A stretch of DNA of 64,000 nucleotides from Cupriavidus oxalaticus (GCF_004768545.1 NZ_CP038634.1:744001-808000), one strand, 5' to 3'. Shown: positions 47,908 through 57,919, numbered from the stretch's first letter. Notes: generated by a model from the sequence alone, not told the origin. A program made the numbers and translations.

Positions 47908-50172
47908 ATGACCACCGAATTTGCCGAGCGTCCGCGCTTCTTCGAGGGCCAGTATCTCGGCGCCGAGGACCTGCAGGCGCTGCTGCGCTACTTCAGCACA
48001 CAGCTGGCGCGCCACCACCTGGGCAGCCACAGCTGGGGCATCGCCTCCGGCATCGAGCTGGTCTACCAGGATTCGCCGCAGGGCGCGGTCGAGGCTTACC
48101 TGACGCCGGGGCTGGCCACCGACGGCTATGGCCGCGCCATCGTGGTGGCCGAGCCCTTCCCGCTCGACGCCGGCCTGTTCGCGGGGCAGCCGGCCGGGCT
48201 GGTCAACGTATGGATCCGCTATGACGAGGCCGCCGGCCAGGGCGTGCGCCCCGGCTTCGAGGTATGCGGCGCCACCGATGCCTATGCCCGCGTGGTGGAG
48301 TCCTTCCTGGTCGAGGTCGGCGAGCGCAAGACCATCGAAACCCGCCAGGGCGGCGTGGCGCTGGGCGACGACAGCTACGGCGACGCGCGCGAGGCGCCGG
48401 GTGCGCTGCTGCCGCTGCAGCCGCTCGCCCCGGATGGTTCGGTGCCGGCGCAGCGCTTTCCCGGCGACGACGATCCCAGCCTGTGGCTGATCCCGGTCGG
48501 GCGCGTGCTGTGGCAAGGCGGCACGCTACAGAAACCGACGCCCGCCAGCGCCACCCAGTCGCGCCTGTTCCGCCGGCATTCCGGCTGGATCGGCGAGGCG
48601 CTGCACGGCACCGGCGGCCTGCTGCGGCTGCGCGGCCGCTGGATCCCGCGCGCGGGCGCCACGCCGGTCGAGCAACTGTGCGAGGCCGACCAGCCCGCCG
48701 CCGCCGACCTGGTGTTCTGCGCCAGCGACCCCGACACGCCGCACTTCCGCGAACCGGTCTGGCTCGACGCCGACACGCGCGCGCGCGGCCACCTGCGCTA
48801 CTACGGCACGCGCGCCGAGTGGGTCGATGCCGGCGGCACCGACTACCTGGCACAGGGCACCGTCACCGCGCTCCAGCGCGCCGCGCCCAGTGCCGTCGAC
48901 GGGGTCGACCTGCGGGTGCTGCTGGGCCAGCCGCAAGGCAGCGCCGGCCCGACCCGGCTCACCCTCGGCGCCGCCACCCCGACCGGCACCGATCCCTGCG
49001 CGATCGGATTCAGCTATACCGCCGGCGTGGCGATCCAGCACGACGGCCGTGTCGGCATCGGCAGCACCGACAAGGCGCTGGCCTTGCCGCTGACAATACG
49101 CGCGCTCGCGGCCAATGGCGGCCTGGTCGGGCTGGAAGGCACCGGCGGCGCGCTGGCGTGGCAGATCAACATGGGCCCGGCAAAGAACGGCCTGAACGTG
49201 ACCCAGTCGGATCCGACGCTGAGCAACCTGTTTATCGAGGCGGCCAGCGGCAACGTCGGCATCGGCACGCTGACGCCGGGCGCACGGCTCGACATCCAGG
49301 GCGTGCCGTCGCCGCAGGGCAATGCGGTGGGCAACGGCAAGTGGCTGCAGATGGGCAGCAGCACCGCCCCCGATGCCGGCCAGGCCTGGTTCCAGTACGG
49401 CCCGCAACTGGCGCCGCTGCTGGTGCTGAGCGACTTCGACGATCCGCCCCGGGTGCAGTTCCAGCAGGTCGGCAACGGTAACGAGGCGGCCGCGCAATTC
49501 TCCAGCTGGATCGGCCAGGCCCGTGGCAACTCGTCCGACCTGGCATTGTTCGGCGGCAGCGTCGGCATCGGCACGCTGACGCCGTCGCGCACGCTGCACG
49601 TGCTCGGCAGCGAGATCCACAGCGGCGGCGGCGGCGCCGGGTTTTCGTTCGAGAACCGCGAGACCGGCGCCTTTATCGGCAACCCCGGCAACGGCGAGCG
49701 CTGGGTCTGGTACGCCAGCGGCGGCAATGCGCGGCTGTGGAGCAACGGCGACAAGCTGACCGTGACCCCGGCCGGGCGCATGGGCCTGGGCACCGCTGCG
49801 CCCGCCAGCACGCTGGAAGTGCGCGGCGCGATCCGGCTCGGCGACAACGGCGACTACTTCGCGGTAGGCGGCCTGGCCGAGATGCGCATTGTAGCCGGGC
49901 AGGCCAGCGCGGGTGGCGGCTCCGCCGGCACAGGGTGGAGCGCGACGCGCACCGGCACAGGCCAGTACACCGTGAGCTTCGCGCCGGCCTTCACCGCGAC
50001 GCCGGTCATCGTCGCCAGCCTGGTCGACTCGGCCAACGACGACCAGGTCTGCACCGTGCGCAACGTCGGCCCCGGCGGCTTCACGCTGATCGCCCGCGAC
50101 GTCACGCCGCCGTCGGAAGGCAGCTTCGTCGACAACGCCTTCCACTTCGTCGCCTACGGGCCCCGCACCTGA
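47908..50172 (+). CDS. Tail-fibre-like eCIS protein with lectin-like C-terminus
   Basis: 754 residues. The shared module is at 10-80 (RFFEGQYLGAEDLQALLRYF, SHSWGIASGIELVYQ). Fibre-type GIG repeats occur near residues 380, 449, 550 and 623 (GNVGIGTLTPGARLDIQG; GSVGIGTLTPSRTLHVLG; GRMGLGTAAPASTLEVRG), a pattern of trimeric phage fibres. Residues about 660-754 (YTVSFAPAFTATPVIVASLV, GPGGFTLIARDVTPPSEGSF) look like an H-type lectin-like beta-sandwich, a plausible receptor-binding tip. It is the best candidate for the Afp13 fibre role. GGAGGAG precedes the ATG. Confidence 0.8.
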   Translation: MTTEFAERPRFFEGQYLGAEDLQALLRYFSTQLARHHLGSHSWGIASGIELVYQDSPQGAVEAYLTPGLATDGYGRAIVVAEPFPLDAGLFAGQPAGLVNVWIRYDEAAGQGVRPGFEVCGATDAYARVVESFLVEVGERKTIETRQGGVALGDDSYGDAREAPGALLPLQPLAPDGSVPAQRFPGDDDPSLWLIPVGRVLWQGGTLQKPTPASATQSRLFRRHSGWIGEALHGTGGLLRLRGRWIPRAGATPVEQLCEADQPAAADLVFCASDPDTPHFREPVWLDADTRARGHLRYYGTRAEWVDAGGTDYLAQGTVTALQRAAPSAVDGVDLRVLLGQPQGSAGPTRLTLGAATPTGTDPCAIGFSYTAGVAIQHDGRVGIGSTDKALALPLTIRALAANGGLVGLEGTGGALAWQINMGPAKNGLNVTQSDPTLSNLFIEAASGNVGIGTLTPGARLDIQGVPSPQGNAVGNGKWLQMGSSTAPDAGQAWFQYGPQLAPLLVLSDFDDPPRVQFQQVGNGNEAAAQFSSWIGQARGNSSDLALFGGSVGIGTLTPSRTLHVLGSEIHSGGGGAGFSFENRETGAFIGNPGNGERWVWYASGGNARLWSNGDKLTVTPAGRMGLGTAAPASTLEVRGAIRLGDNGDYFAVGGLAEMRIVAGQASAGGGSAGTGWSATRTGTGQYTVSFAPAFTATPVIVASLVDSANDDQVCTVRNVGPGGFTLIARDVTPPSEGSFVDNAFHFVAYGPRT

Positions 50173-50183
50173 AAGGAGCCGCC

Positions 50184-50432
50184 ATGGACCACCCCACCGC
50201 CAATGCGCCCGCGGCATCCGCCGCGCCCATCGAACGCAGCCTGCTGCAGGCGCGCCTGGCCACGCTGCGCGGCGAATACAGCGCGGGCCAGCGCCTGCTG
50301 GCCGAGGCCGAGGCGCGCGCCGCCACGTTGCGCGAGCAGCTGCTGCGCATCGGCGGCGCCGCGCAGGTGCTGGAAGAACTGCTGGCCGTCGATGCGCATC
50401 CGCCTGCAGCGGCCGTCACTGCGCAGGCTTAG
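50184..50432 (+). CDS. Small coiled-coil eCIS protein
   Basis: 82 residues from the ATG at 50184 (AAAGGAG upstream). After a Pro/Ala-rich start, residues about 17-70 are one long helix with heptads (LLQARLATLRGEYSAGQRLL, LREQLLRIGGAAQVLEELLA). It may be a fibre chaperone or a scaffold; no family recognised. It stands between the fibre-like gene and the tape-measure-like gene, two bases before the latter. Confidence 0.6.
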   Translation: MDHPTANAPAASAAPIERSLLQARLATLRGEYSAGQRLLAEAEARAATLREQLLRIGGAAQVLEELLAVDAHPPAAAVTAQA

Positions 50433-50434
50433 CC

Positions 50435-52183
50435 ATGGCCCACCTGCGCATCCGCCAGTGGCACAACGCATATGCGGTGCCTGCCGCGCACCCCGCGCCG
50501 GCCGCGCTCGGCCACCAGCTCGACGCGCTGGCGCCGCAGCTGGCGCAGGCGCTGGCGGATCAGCTCGACGCACTCGGGCTGGATGACGACGCCGTGGTGC
50601 TGCTGCCGCGGCTGGAGATCGCCTGCGAGATCGATACCGCGTGCCCCGCCGGGCAGATCGTGCGGCACTGGTCGCGCCAGCTGGCGCTGGCCTTTGCGCG
50701 CGCGCTGGCGGATCCAGCCGGCGACGCCATCAGGATGCCCTCGCGCGCGGCTTACCATGCGCGCTTTATCGAACGGCTGCTGCGCGGCGACGGCTGGGAC
50801 AGCTGGCTCTTCCACCGCTTCGCCGGCCTGCGCATGCTGCCGGCGGGCGCGGCCATCCGCACCCTGCTGACGGAAGACGCCGCCACGGGACGCGCCACGC
50901 TGGCGCTGCTGGACAGGGCAAGCTGGCCCATGCTGCTGGCGGCGCTGGGCGAGCGCGAGGCGGTGCGCATCCTGTCCCGCTGGCACGAACAGGAGAGCGA
51001 GGCCACCGACGTGGGCCCGTTGGAGCCTGCCGCCAGCGCATGGCGGCAGGCGTCGCCCGGCCGCGTCGCGCCCGCGCTGCTGGCACTGTGGCTGCTCGCG
51101 CATGGCGGCGCGGCGCAGCCGGCTGGCATCGGCGCGCTGTGCTGGCTGGCGGCGTTGCTGTCGATGCCTGAGGACATGCCTGCCACCGTGCTGGCGCGTC
51201 TTGCCGCGCACGGCGTCATCGATGGCAAACCTGCCTGCGCCACGGATCCCGACTGGCTGGTGCTGCTCGCCACCACGCCGCAGCCTGTGCGTGCGGCAAT
51301 GGCATCGCTGGCGGCACAGGCCAGGCAGGTGCAGCAAGAGCGCGCGCCATCCACACCCGATGCCGCTGCGGAACCGCTTGACGCGCCATTCGGCGGCCTC
51401 GCGTGGCTGCTGCCTGCCCTGCATGACCTGTTCGACGGCGGCTGGGCCAGCGCACTGCCCGCGCCGCCGGCCGGGGCCGGCAGCGCGCGCGACGTTGCCG
51501 CGCTGCTGGCGCTGGCGATCGCCGCCGGCCATCGTGGCGAACGGGCGTGGCGCGACCCGTTCTGGCGCACCTTCCTGCAGGTGGCGCCAGCCTTTTCACT
51601 GCCAGCGCTGCACGACTGGCTGGCCGCCACGGACGCCGAAGCGCCGGCCCTGGCACTCGCCGCCTCGTTGCGCCGCTGTGCCTTCACCGGCGTCGCGCGG
51701 CTGCGGGTGCCAGCCGGCGCGATCCGCACCGAGGTATGGATCGAACCCGGCAGCGCCTGCCGCCTGCATGCCACGACGCCACCGGCTGGCCTGGCCGAGT
51801 CCGCGCCGCTGCCGCTCGCCATGCGGCTGCGCCTGACACGGTTGCTGCGCCAGGATCTTGCGCTGCTGGGTGCCAGCCCGGTGCTGGCGGCGCTGCCGCC
51901 GGCCTGGCGGGACATCTTCGCCACGCTGGCGCAGGCCGCGCTGCGGCGCATCGCCTTCCGCATTCCGGGCGCGGCCTGTTGCACCTTGCCGTACCTGTTC
52001 GCCAACGTGCTCGATACACGCGGCGAGGCCCACCGCGGCGGTGCCGGCGCCGCAACCGGGACCGCCTGGACCCTCTCGCTGCGGCGCCCGCCGCTGCACG
52101 TGCTGCTGAGCCTGAACGGCATGGCGCGGCTGCGCGTGGCCTGGCCGGGCCGGCGCGAGCTGAGCCTGCACTGCACGGAGTGA
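50435..52183 (+). CDS. Tape-measure-like eCIS protein (Afp14 position)
   Basis: 582 residues, Ala- and Leu-rich and largely helical. The N-terminus (LGHQLDALAPQLAQALADQL, AVVLLPRLEIACEIDTACPA, QIVRHWSRQLALAFARALAD) fits the opening domain of contractile-injection-system tape-measure proteins, as does its place just before the AAA+ gene. The C-terminal 90 residues (RIAFRIPGAACCTLPYLFAN, RPPLHVLLSLNGMARLRVAW) are beta-rich. The family assignment is by pattern and order; it could also be a cap-assembly protein. Confidence 0.6.
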   Translation: MAHLRIRQWHNAYAVPAAHPAPAALGHQLDALAPQLAQALADQLDALGLDDDAVVLLPRLEIACEIDTACPAGQIVRHWSRQLALAFARALADPAGDAIRMPSRAAYHARFIERLLRGDGWDSWLFHRFAGLRMLPAGAAIRTLLTEDAATGRATLALLDRASWPMLLAALGEREAVRILSRWHEQESEATDVGPLEPAASAWRQASPGRVAPALLALWLLAHGGAAQPAGIGALCWLAALLSMPEDMPATVLARLAAHGVIDGKPACATDPDWLVLLATTPQPVRAAMASLAAQARQVQQERAPSTPDAAAEPLDAPFGGLAWLLPALHDLFDGGWASALPAPPAGAGSARDVAALLALAIAAGHRGERAWRDPFWRTFLQVAPAFSLPALHDWLAATDAEAPALALAASLRRCAFTGVARLRVPAGAIRTEVWIEPGSACRLHATTPPAGLAESAPLPLAMRLRLTRLLRQDLALLGASPVLAALPPAWRDIFATLAQAALRRIAFRIPGAACCTLPYLFANVLDTRGEAHRGGAGAATGTAWTLSLRRPPLHVLLSLNGMARLRVAWPGRRELSLHCTE

Positions 52184-52187
52184 ACGC

Positions 52188-54323
52188 ATGCGCCGCGATC
52201 TCGACCCGCTCATCGCCGGTGGCCGGCAAGCACCGATGCCGGCGCCATGGCCGCAGGCGCATCCCTTCGGCAACGAACGGCTGTGGCTGGACTGCCTGGT
52301 CGAGCGCGAGATCCTGCGCCTGCGCGCACGCTACGAACTGTCGCTCGACGAACTGCGCGGCCTCTACATCTCCGACCGCCAGGTCGATGCGCTGCTGCGC
52401 CAGCAGGCCGGGCAGCTCGGCCAACCCGATGCCGATCCCGCCGGCGCGCTGACGCGCCAGGCCGCGCAGTGGCGCGAGCATTTCAACGCGGGCTCGCCGC
52501 TGGCGCTGCTGGGCGAGCGGCTGGCGCTGGCGCCGGACGATCTGGAGTTGCTGTTCGTGGTGCTCGCGCCTGAACTCGACCTGCGCTACGAAACGCTCTA
52601 CGCCTACCTGAACAACGACATCGCGCGCAAGGTCGCCACCGTCGACATGGTGTGCCGGCTGCTCGGCGCCGACGTGGTCCCGCATGACGCCGCCGCGCTG
52701 CGCGGCCGCGTCCGCGCGCTGGCCGCGGCCGGCATCCTGGTGCTGGCCGACAGTGACGAACAACGCAGCACGCTCGGGCAAAGCCTGGCGCTGGCGCCGC
52801 CGGTCGCGCAATTCCTGCTCGGCATCCCGCCCGCCGCGCAGGAGACGGCAGACGCGGACGAACCCTGGCTGGAAGCCGTAGCCGACGCCGTCGGCGCGCC
52901 AACCGCCTGCAGCGAGTTGATCGCCTGCCGCAGCGACGACCCCGAACGCCAGGCCGGCTGGGCGCGCCGCCTGCTGGCCCGCCGCGGCCGCCACGCGCTG
53001 CACCTGGCGCCGCACGCCCTGCTGGCCGGCACATCGCCGCTGCTGGCCGCCCGGCTCGCGCACGCCGCGCTGGTGCTGCATGATGCCGCCGGCACCAGCC
53101 GCGACGCCGCCGCGGACGAACGCCTGGCCGCCGCGCTGCGGCGCACGCTCGACGGCGGCCTCGACGTGCTGTGGCTGGTGCCGCCGAACTGGCGCCCCCT
53201 GCCCGCGCTGTCGCGCCTGCCGCTGACCACCTTCACGCTGCCGGCCGCCACCGGCGCCGAGCGCGCACGGGAATGGGCCGATGCCATCCGCGACGCCCGG
53301 CTGGCCGATGCGGGACAGCCGGCCGCGAGCCTGGCCGACACGCTCGCCGCCCGCTTCTCGCTGTCCGGCACCCGCATCCGGCAGGCGGTGCGCGCCGCGC
53401 AGGCATTGTGGGCGGCCGACCCGGCCATCGCCAGCGGCCACGAGGCCCTCGACCGCGCCGCGCGCCAGCTCGCCGCGCAGGGGCTGGCACAGGTGGCCGA
53501 GCTGGCCACGCGCCCGCACCGCTGGCCGCAACTGGTGCTGCCCGCCACCACGCTGCAGCTGCTGCATGAAATCGGCGCCGCCATCGCCTGCCGCGAGCAG
53601 GTGTTCCGCGACTGGAACATGCAGGGCCGCACCGGCCGCAGCGCGGGACTGATGCTGCTGTTCGCCGGCGCCTCCGGCACCGGCAAGACCATGGCCGCCT
53701 CGGTGCTGGCCAACCACGCCGGGCTGGACCTGTTCCGCGTCGACCTGGCCAGCGTGGTGTCGAAGTACATCGGCGAGACCGAGAAAAACCTGGAGCGCAT
53801 CTTCAGCGCGGCGCAGGATGCCGACGCGATCCTGCTGTTCGACGAGGCCGACGCCCTGCTCGGCAAGCGCGCCGAGGTCAGGGACGCGCACGACCGCTAC
53901 GCCAATATCGAGGTGGCCTACCTGCTGCAGCGCATGGAAACGCACGACGGCGTGGTGATCCTGGCCAGCAACCTGCCCAAGAACCTCGACCCTGCCTTTG
54001 CGCGGCGCATGCACTACACGGTGGAGTTCGGCCGCCCCAACGCAGTGTTGCGCGAGCAGCTCTGGCGCGGCATGTTCCCGGCCGAGGTGCCGCTGGCGGG
54101 CGATATTGACTATGCCTTTATCGCCGAGCAGTTCGAGCTGACCGGCGGGGACATCCAGGCCATTGCGCTGGAAGCCGCGTTCCTGGCGGCCGGCGAAGGC
54201 AGTGCGGTGGGCATGGCGCAGCTGATGCGGGCGCTGTCGCGGCGGCAGACCAAGCATGGCGACGCGGGCACGGCAGCGCGTTTTCGCGCGCACCAGGACG
54301 CCGCCGAACACAGGCGTGCCTGA
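52188..54323 (+). CDS. AAA+ ATPase of the eCIS (Afp15-like)
   Basis: 711 residues. N-terminal helical domain (FGNERLWLDCLVEREILRLR, LRGLYISDRQVDALL), a degenerate middle ATPase-like domain, and a C-terminal AAA+ module with Walker A near residue 493 (FAGASGTGKTMAASVLANHA), Walker B near 546 (ILLFDEADALLGKR), sensor 1 (VILASNLPKNLDPAFARR) and the arginine finger region. Afp15-type ATPases are needed for particle assembly. It is distinct from the ClpV of type VI secretion. Confidence 0.92.
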   Translation: MRRDLDPLIAGGRQAPMPAPWPQAHPFGNERLWLDCLVEREILRLRARYELSLDELRGLYISDRQVDALLRQQAGQLGQPDADPAGALTRQAAQWREHFNAGSPLALLGERLALAPDDLELLFVVLAPELDLRYETLYAYLNNDIARKVATVDMVCRLLGADVVPHDAAALRGRVRALAAAGILVLADSDEQRSTLGQSLALAPPVAQFLLGIPPAAQETADADEPWLEAVADAVGAPTACSELIACRSDDPERQAGWARRLLARRGRHALHLAPHALLAGTSPLLAARLAHAALVLHDAAGTSRDAAADERLAAALRRTLDGGLDVLWLVPPNWRPLPALSRLPLTTFTLPAATGAERAREWADAIRDARLADAGQPAASLADTLAARFSLSGTRIRQAVRAAQALWAADPAIASGHEALDRAARQLAAQGLAQVAELATRPHRWPQLVLPATTLQLLHEIGAAIACREQVFRDWNMQGRTGRSAGLMLLFAGASGTGKTMAASVLANHAGLDLFRVDLASVVSKYIGETEKNLERIFSAAQDADAILLFDEADALLGKRAEVRDAHDRYANIEVAYLLQRMETHDGVVILASNLPKNLDPAFARRMHYTVEFGRPNAVLREQLWRGMFPAEVPLAGDIDYAFIAEQFELTGGDIQAIALEAAFLAAGEGSAVGMAQLMRALSRRQTKHGDAGTAARFRAHQDAAEHRRA

Positions 54324-54334
54324 CGGCGGTAGCC

Positions 54335-57300
54335 ATGAAGACACGCGACAGCCGCAAGGCCGCGCCGCATCCCGACGCCAGCCGGACCAGGCAGCCGGAC
54401 GGTAGCGCAGGTGCGGGCAAGGGTGCAGGCCATCACGGCCCGGCCCCGCTGGCGGTGCTCGGCAACCAGGCAGTGCAACACTTGCTGGCCCCGCCGCCAG
54501 TCAGCGCCACCGTCAGCGCGACCGCCATCCCCGCAGCCAGCGCGGCCCGGCCGGATGACGGGCTCGAGGCCGCCGCGGCACAGGCATCAACGGTATCCGG
54601 CCAGTCGCTGCCTGCAGCGATGCGCAATGCCGCCGAGGGAACGCTGGGACTGTCGCTCGGCCATGTCCGCCTGCATCACGGCAGCGCCGCCGCCGAACTG
54701 ACGGCGGGCAGCCGCGCGGATGCGCTGACCTGGCGCAATCACGTCTTTGTCCGGCCCGAACAGTGGGCACCGGATACCCAGGCCGGCCGCGCCCTGCTCG
54801 GGCACGAGCTGGTGCATGTCGCGCAAAACCAGGCGTTCGGCCCTGGGCGCCTGCGCAGCCTGAGCCGCCACGACGATGCCGCCGAACGCGAGGCGCATGC
54901 GCTGGGCCCGCGCGTCCTGGACGGTGCGCGCGGCGCGGCGCGCCCGGCCAGCGGTCAGGTCGCCGCCATCGGCCGGCAGGAGACCAGCACGCCGGACACG
55001 CCGTCCAGCATGCCGCCGCCAGCATTCTGCTCATCCGACGACGCAAGCGGGGGGACGGTCGCCACGTCCTCGTCCTCGTCATCGTCATCGACCTCGCCGG
55101 CATCCTCCGCGGTCCCGTCGGCGCCTGCCGCGTTCGATCCGGCCAATGCCGATGTGCGCACGCTGACCAATGCCGACCTGATCGCTCGCGATCTGGAGGC
55201 GTCCACGTTCCTCGCGCAAGCCACCGCCACCAGCCCGCGAACCGCCGGCTGGCAACGGCTGCAGCGCGCGATCGCGGCGGAGCGGACACGGCGCATCGCG
55301 CGCGGCTTTGTGTTCCTGGCTGAACGGACCGACACCACGCCTGCGGCGCTCTACCAGATGCGCGGCAGCGCGGCGCCCGGCATCATCGAGATTGTCACTA
55401 CCAACGCCGCGGCGGCGATGGGGGCTGCGGATGTCACGCTGGGCGGCGCAATCATGACGCAGCGGCAAGTGCGCGCCTACGTGGCGACCCTGGGCTACCG
55501 CACCATCAGCGGTCCGCAGGCTGACGGGATGATCGCCAACCGCGCCGACCTGATCCAGCGCGCGATCGCCGCCGAGCGGCAACGTGGCCTGTCGCTGCCG
55601 ACGCAGGGCGGGATCGGCCGTACGCCGTTTCTCGACTACCGCCTGGCAGGGGGGTTTCATCCCTATGGCCCGGGCACGGCCCCGGGACAGCTGCCGCTGG
55701 GCCTGGCCGACGCCAATTTCCGCGGGCGCATCGGCGAGATCGGCATGGGCAGCGACTGGCGCACCGGCTGGGGCACCGGCCTGCAGGACCTGAACCGCGT
55801 ATCCTGGGTCGATGTGACCGGCCGCACGCAGACCGGCAACTTCCCCGTGGTGGATTTCGGTCCGGGCGAGGGACGGGTACCGCGCATCCTGGATATCCAG
55901 CCGATCTCCGTGACCACCAGCGGTGCCGCGGACTACGACACGCGGCAGCAGCAATACACCATGAAGATCGAGGCGCTGCTGGACGTGGCAGGCCGGCGCG
56001 CGACCTCGCCCGCCAGCACGGACCTGGTGCTGCGCCACCTTCAGCAGGCGAGCGGCGATGCCACGCTGGCGCCCGGCACGGCCGCGTACCAGCAGGCGCA
56101 GGCGCGCTTCCTGTCTGACACCATGTTTGCCGTGCCCGACGCCGACCTGGCCAGCCTGCGCAGCGCCATTGCCAACCCCAACGCCGCGCCGCCCGGGGGG
56201 GCCAACCGGATGATCGCGCGCCCCGGCGGCTTGCGCGCGCTGTACACCGACGCGCTGCGCGCTGCGCCGGTCCGGCTCACGCTGCGCGATGGCAGCACGG
56301 TGATGTGCAGCAGCCTGGCTGAACTGGCGGCACGCGCGCCGGCGGCATCCGGCTTTAGCGTGGCGGGATCAAGCCTGTCCTACCCGCCGAACCAGCGTAT
56401 CTCCACCGCCGAGTTCAACCGGGCAATGGCCGAGCTGGGCCGCACCGCCGCCAGCCGCATCGTGCCGATCGGCAGCGCGCCGGCCATGGCTGCCGCCGCG
56501 GACGCGGCACGCCCGCCCCCCGTCGGCCCCACCATTGCCACGCCGACTCGCATCCTGGAGATCGACAGCCACGATCTTGGCTACATCGGCGAGCGCATCG
56601 GCCAGGGCCTGGCGGACGCGCGCACGGCCGGCGCGCCAGGCAGCGGCGGCGCCCGCTGGACCACCGCGGCGCAAGCCGACCCGGTGCTTTCGGCCGTGCG
56701 TGCCATGACCGGCAATCCGTCCCTGCAGCGCGGCACGCCGGAATTCGACGCGGCGCGCCAGCAGGTCCTCGGCAACGCCCTGCTGGCGATCAATGCCGAC
56801 GATGTGCGCGCCTTCCAGGCGACGCTGCACAGCGACGCGGCCTGGGACGGCCGGCTGCGCACCAGCTTCGGCGCCGCCATGGCGGACAGTCCCGTCACCG
56901 TCACGACCGCTTCCGGCCCGCGCACGTTCCACTCCCCCGCGGAACTGGACGCGGCGCGCGCGTCCATGACGCCGGAGCAGTACAACCAGGCGCGCGCGCA
57001 GGCGCAGGGCCTGGTCGCCGGCCGCGTCACCGGCAGCGGCGTGACCACCGCCCAGCTCAACCGGCTGGAGGGATTCCGCGACGTCGCAACCGTGGCGCTG
57101 GGCGACCAGGCCGGCACGGTGCTGCAGCCGGATGTGCTGTCCCACGTCCGGCTCGGCTCTGCCCGGGCTACCGCCGAGAGCTTTGGCCGGGGCGGCCTCG
57201 GCGGCATGATCGTCGGTGTGGTGACCACCGCCGGCACGATCTACGTCGACACCCAGGAACACCCTGACTGGGCGCAGGAACTGGCGCTGGCCGGCGGCCG

Positions 57301-57919
57301 CGATTTTGCGCTGTCGGGCACCCAGTCGGCACTGGAGAGCCGGCTGACGTACTACATGGCACAGCGCGCCATCGCCACTGGCGCACCGCTGAGCGGGCTG
57401 GCCCGCTTTGGCGCGCGCGCCGGGCCTACTGCGCTGTTCTCGGGCGGCATCGAGATCTACAACATCAGCCAGGAACAGCGCCCGCATAGCGGGCTCGAGG
57501 TCACCACGCGGGTCGGCCGCGCGGTGGGCATCGCCATCGTCTCGATGGAAATCGGGGCGGCGGCAGGCTCTGTCGTGCCGGGCGCCGGCACCGCGGCCGG
57601 TGCGGTGGTGGGCTTCATCGTCGGCGCGATTGCGGGCGGCGTCTCCGCCTACATCCTCGACCAGGTGGTGCCGGGCAGCGCGGAATCCTGGAATGCCGAC
57701 GCCGCGGCCGCCGAGGCGCGCCGCGCACGGGAAGCCGAAGCGCTGCGGCAAGCCATGGCGCCGCGCGTGGTCGCCACCATCGGCGAAACCACCACGCTCG
57801 AGCCGATGATGTCATCGTCGGAGATCTCCACGGAAGAGCAGCAGGCCATCGCCCGCTGGGTCACGCTGCTGACCATGGCGCGGCGCGAGCCTCCGCCCGC
57901 GGCCGGGAGCGGGCCATGA
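54335..57919 (+). CDS. Large DUF4157 (eCIS core) protein, putative cargo 1
   Basis: 1194 residues. DUF4157 lies at about 85-165, ending with the zinc-protease-like motif HELVH at 157-161 (GRALLGHELVHVAQNQ). A poly-Ser linker follows (about 245-262). Two similar units of about 150 residues, near 540-690 and 730-885, each contain a GT-and-Q-rich helix and a segment like SPAEL. The C-terminus has a Gly/Ala-rich hydrophobic pair (IGAAAGSVVPGAGTAAGAVV, FIVGAIAGGVSAYILD) that could insert into membranes. DUF4157 marks eCIS-delivered proteins in many genomes. Toxicity and target unknown. Confidence 0.75.
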   Translation: MKTRDSRKAAPHPDASRTRQPDGSAGAGKGAGHHGPAPLAVLGNQAVQHLLAPPPVSATVSATAIPAASAARPDDGLEAAAAQASTVSGQSLPAAMRNAAEGTLGLSLGHVRLHHGSAAAELTAGSRADALTWRNHVFVRPEQWAPDTQAGRALLGHELVHVAQNQAFGPGRLRSLSRHDDAAEREAHALGPRVLDGARGAARPASGQVAAIGRQETSTPDTPSSMPPPAFCSSDDASGGTVATSSSSSSSSTSPASSAVPSAPAAFDPANADVRTLTNADLIARDLEASTFLAQATATSPRTAGWQRLQRAIAAERTRRIARGFVFLAERTDTTPAALYQMRGSAAPGIIEIVTTNAAAAMGAADVTLGGAIMTQRQVRAYVATLGYRTISGPQADGMIANRADLIQRAIAAERQRGLSLPTQGGIGRTPFLDYRLAGGFHPYGPGTAPGQLPLGLADANFRGRIGEIGMGSDWRTGWGTGLQDLNRVSWVDVTGRTQTGNFPVVDFGPGEGRVPRILDIQPISVTTSGAADYDTRQQQYTMKIEALLDVAGRRATSPASTDLVLRHLQQASGDATLAPGTAAYQQAQARFLSDTMFAVPDADLASLRSAIANPNAAPPGGANRMIARPGGLRALYTDALRAAPVRLTLRDGSTVMCSSLAELAARAPAASGFSVAGSSLSYPPNQRISTAEFNRAMAELGRTAASRIVPIGSAPAMAAAADAARPPPVGPTIATPTRILEIDSHDLGYIGERIGQGLADARTAGAPGSGGARWTTAAQADPVLSAVRAMTGNPSLQRGTPEFDAARQQVLGNALLAINADDVRAFQATLHSDAAWDGRLRTSFGAAMADSPVTVTTASGPRTFHSPAELDAARASMTPEQYNQARAQAQGLVAGRVTGSGVTTAQLNRLEGFRDVATVALGDQAGTVLQPDVLSHVRLGSARATAESFGRGGLGGMIVGVVTTAGTIYVDTQEHPDWAQELALAGGRDFALSGTQSALESRLTYYMAQRAIATGAPLSGLARFGARAGPTALFSGGIEIYNISQEQRPHSGLEVTTRVGRAVGIAIVSMEIGAAAGSVVPGAGTAAGAVVGFIVGAIAGGVSAYILDQVVPGSAESWNADAAAAEARRAREAEALRQAMAPRVVATIGETTTLEPMMSSSEISTEEQQAIARWVTLLTMARREPPPAAGSGP

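Noticed and set aside
45874..48516. An 880-codon minus-strand open frame opposite the eCIS surface-protein genes
   Set aside because: Its composition is that of an antisense shadow (H, R, A, G, Q) and it has no ribosome site; the plus-strand genes have good sites and clear modules.
51684..54344. An 886-codon minus-strand open frame opposite the AAA+ gene
   Set aside because: Shadow of the ATPase gene; no domain and no plausible start.
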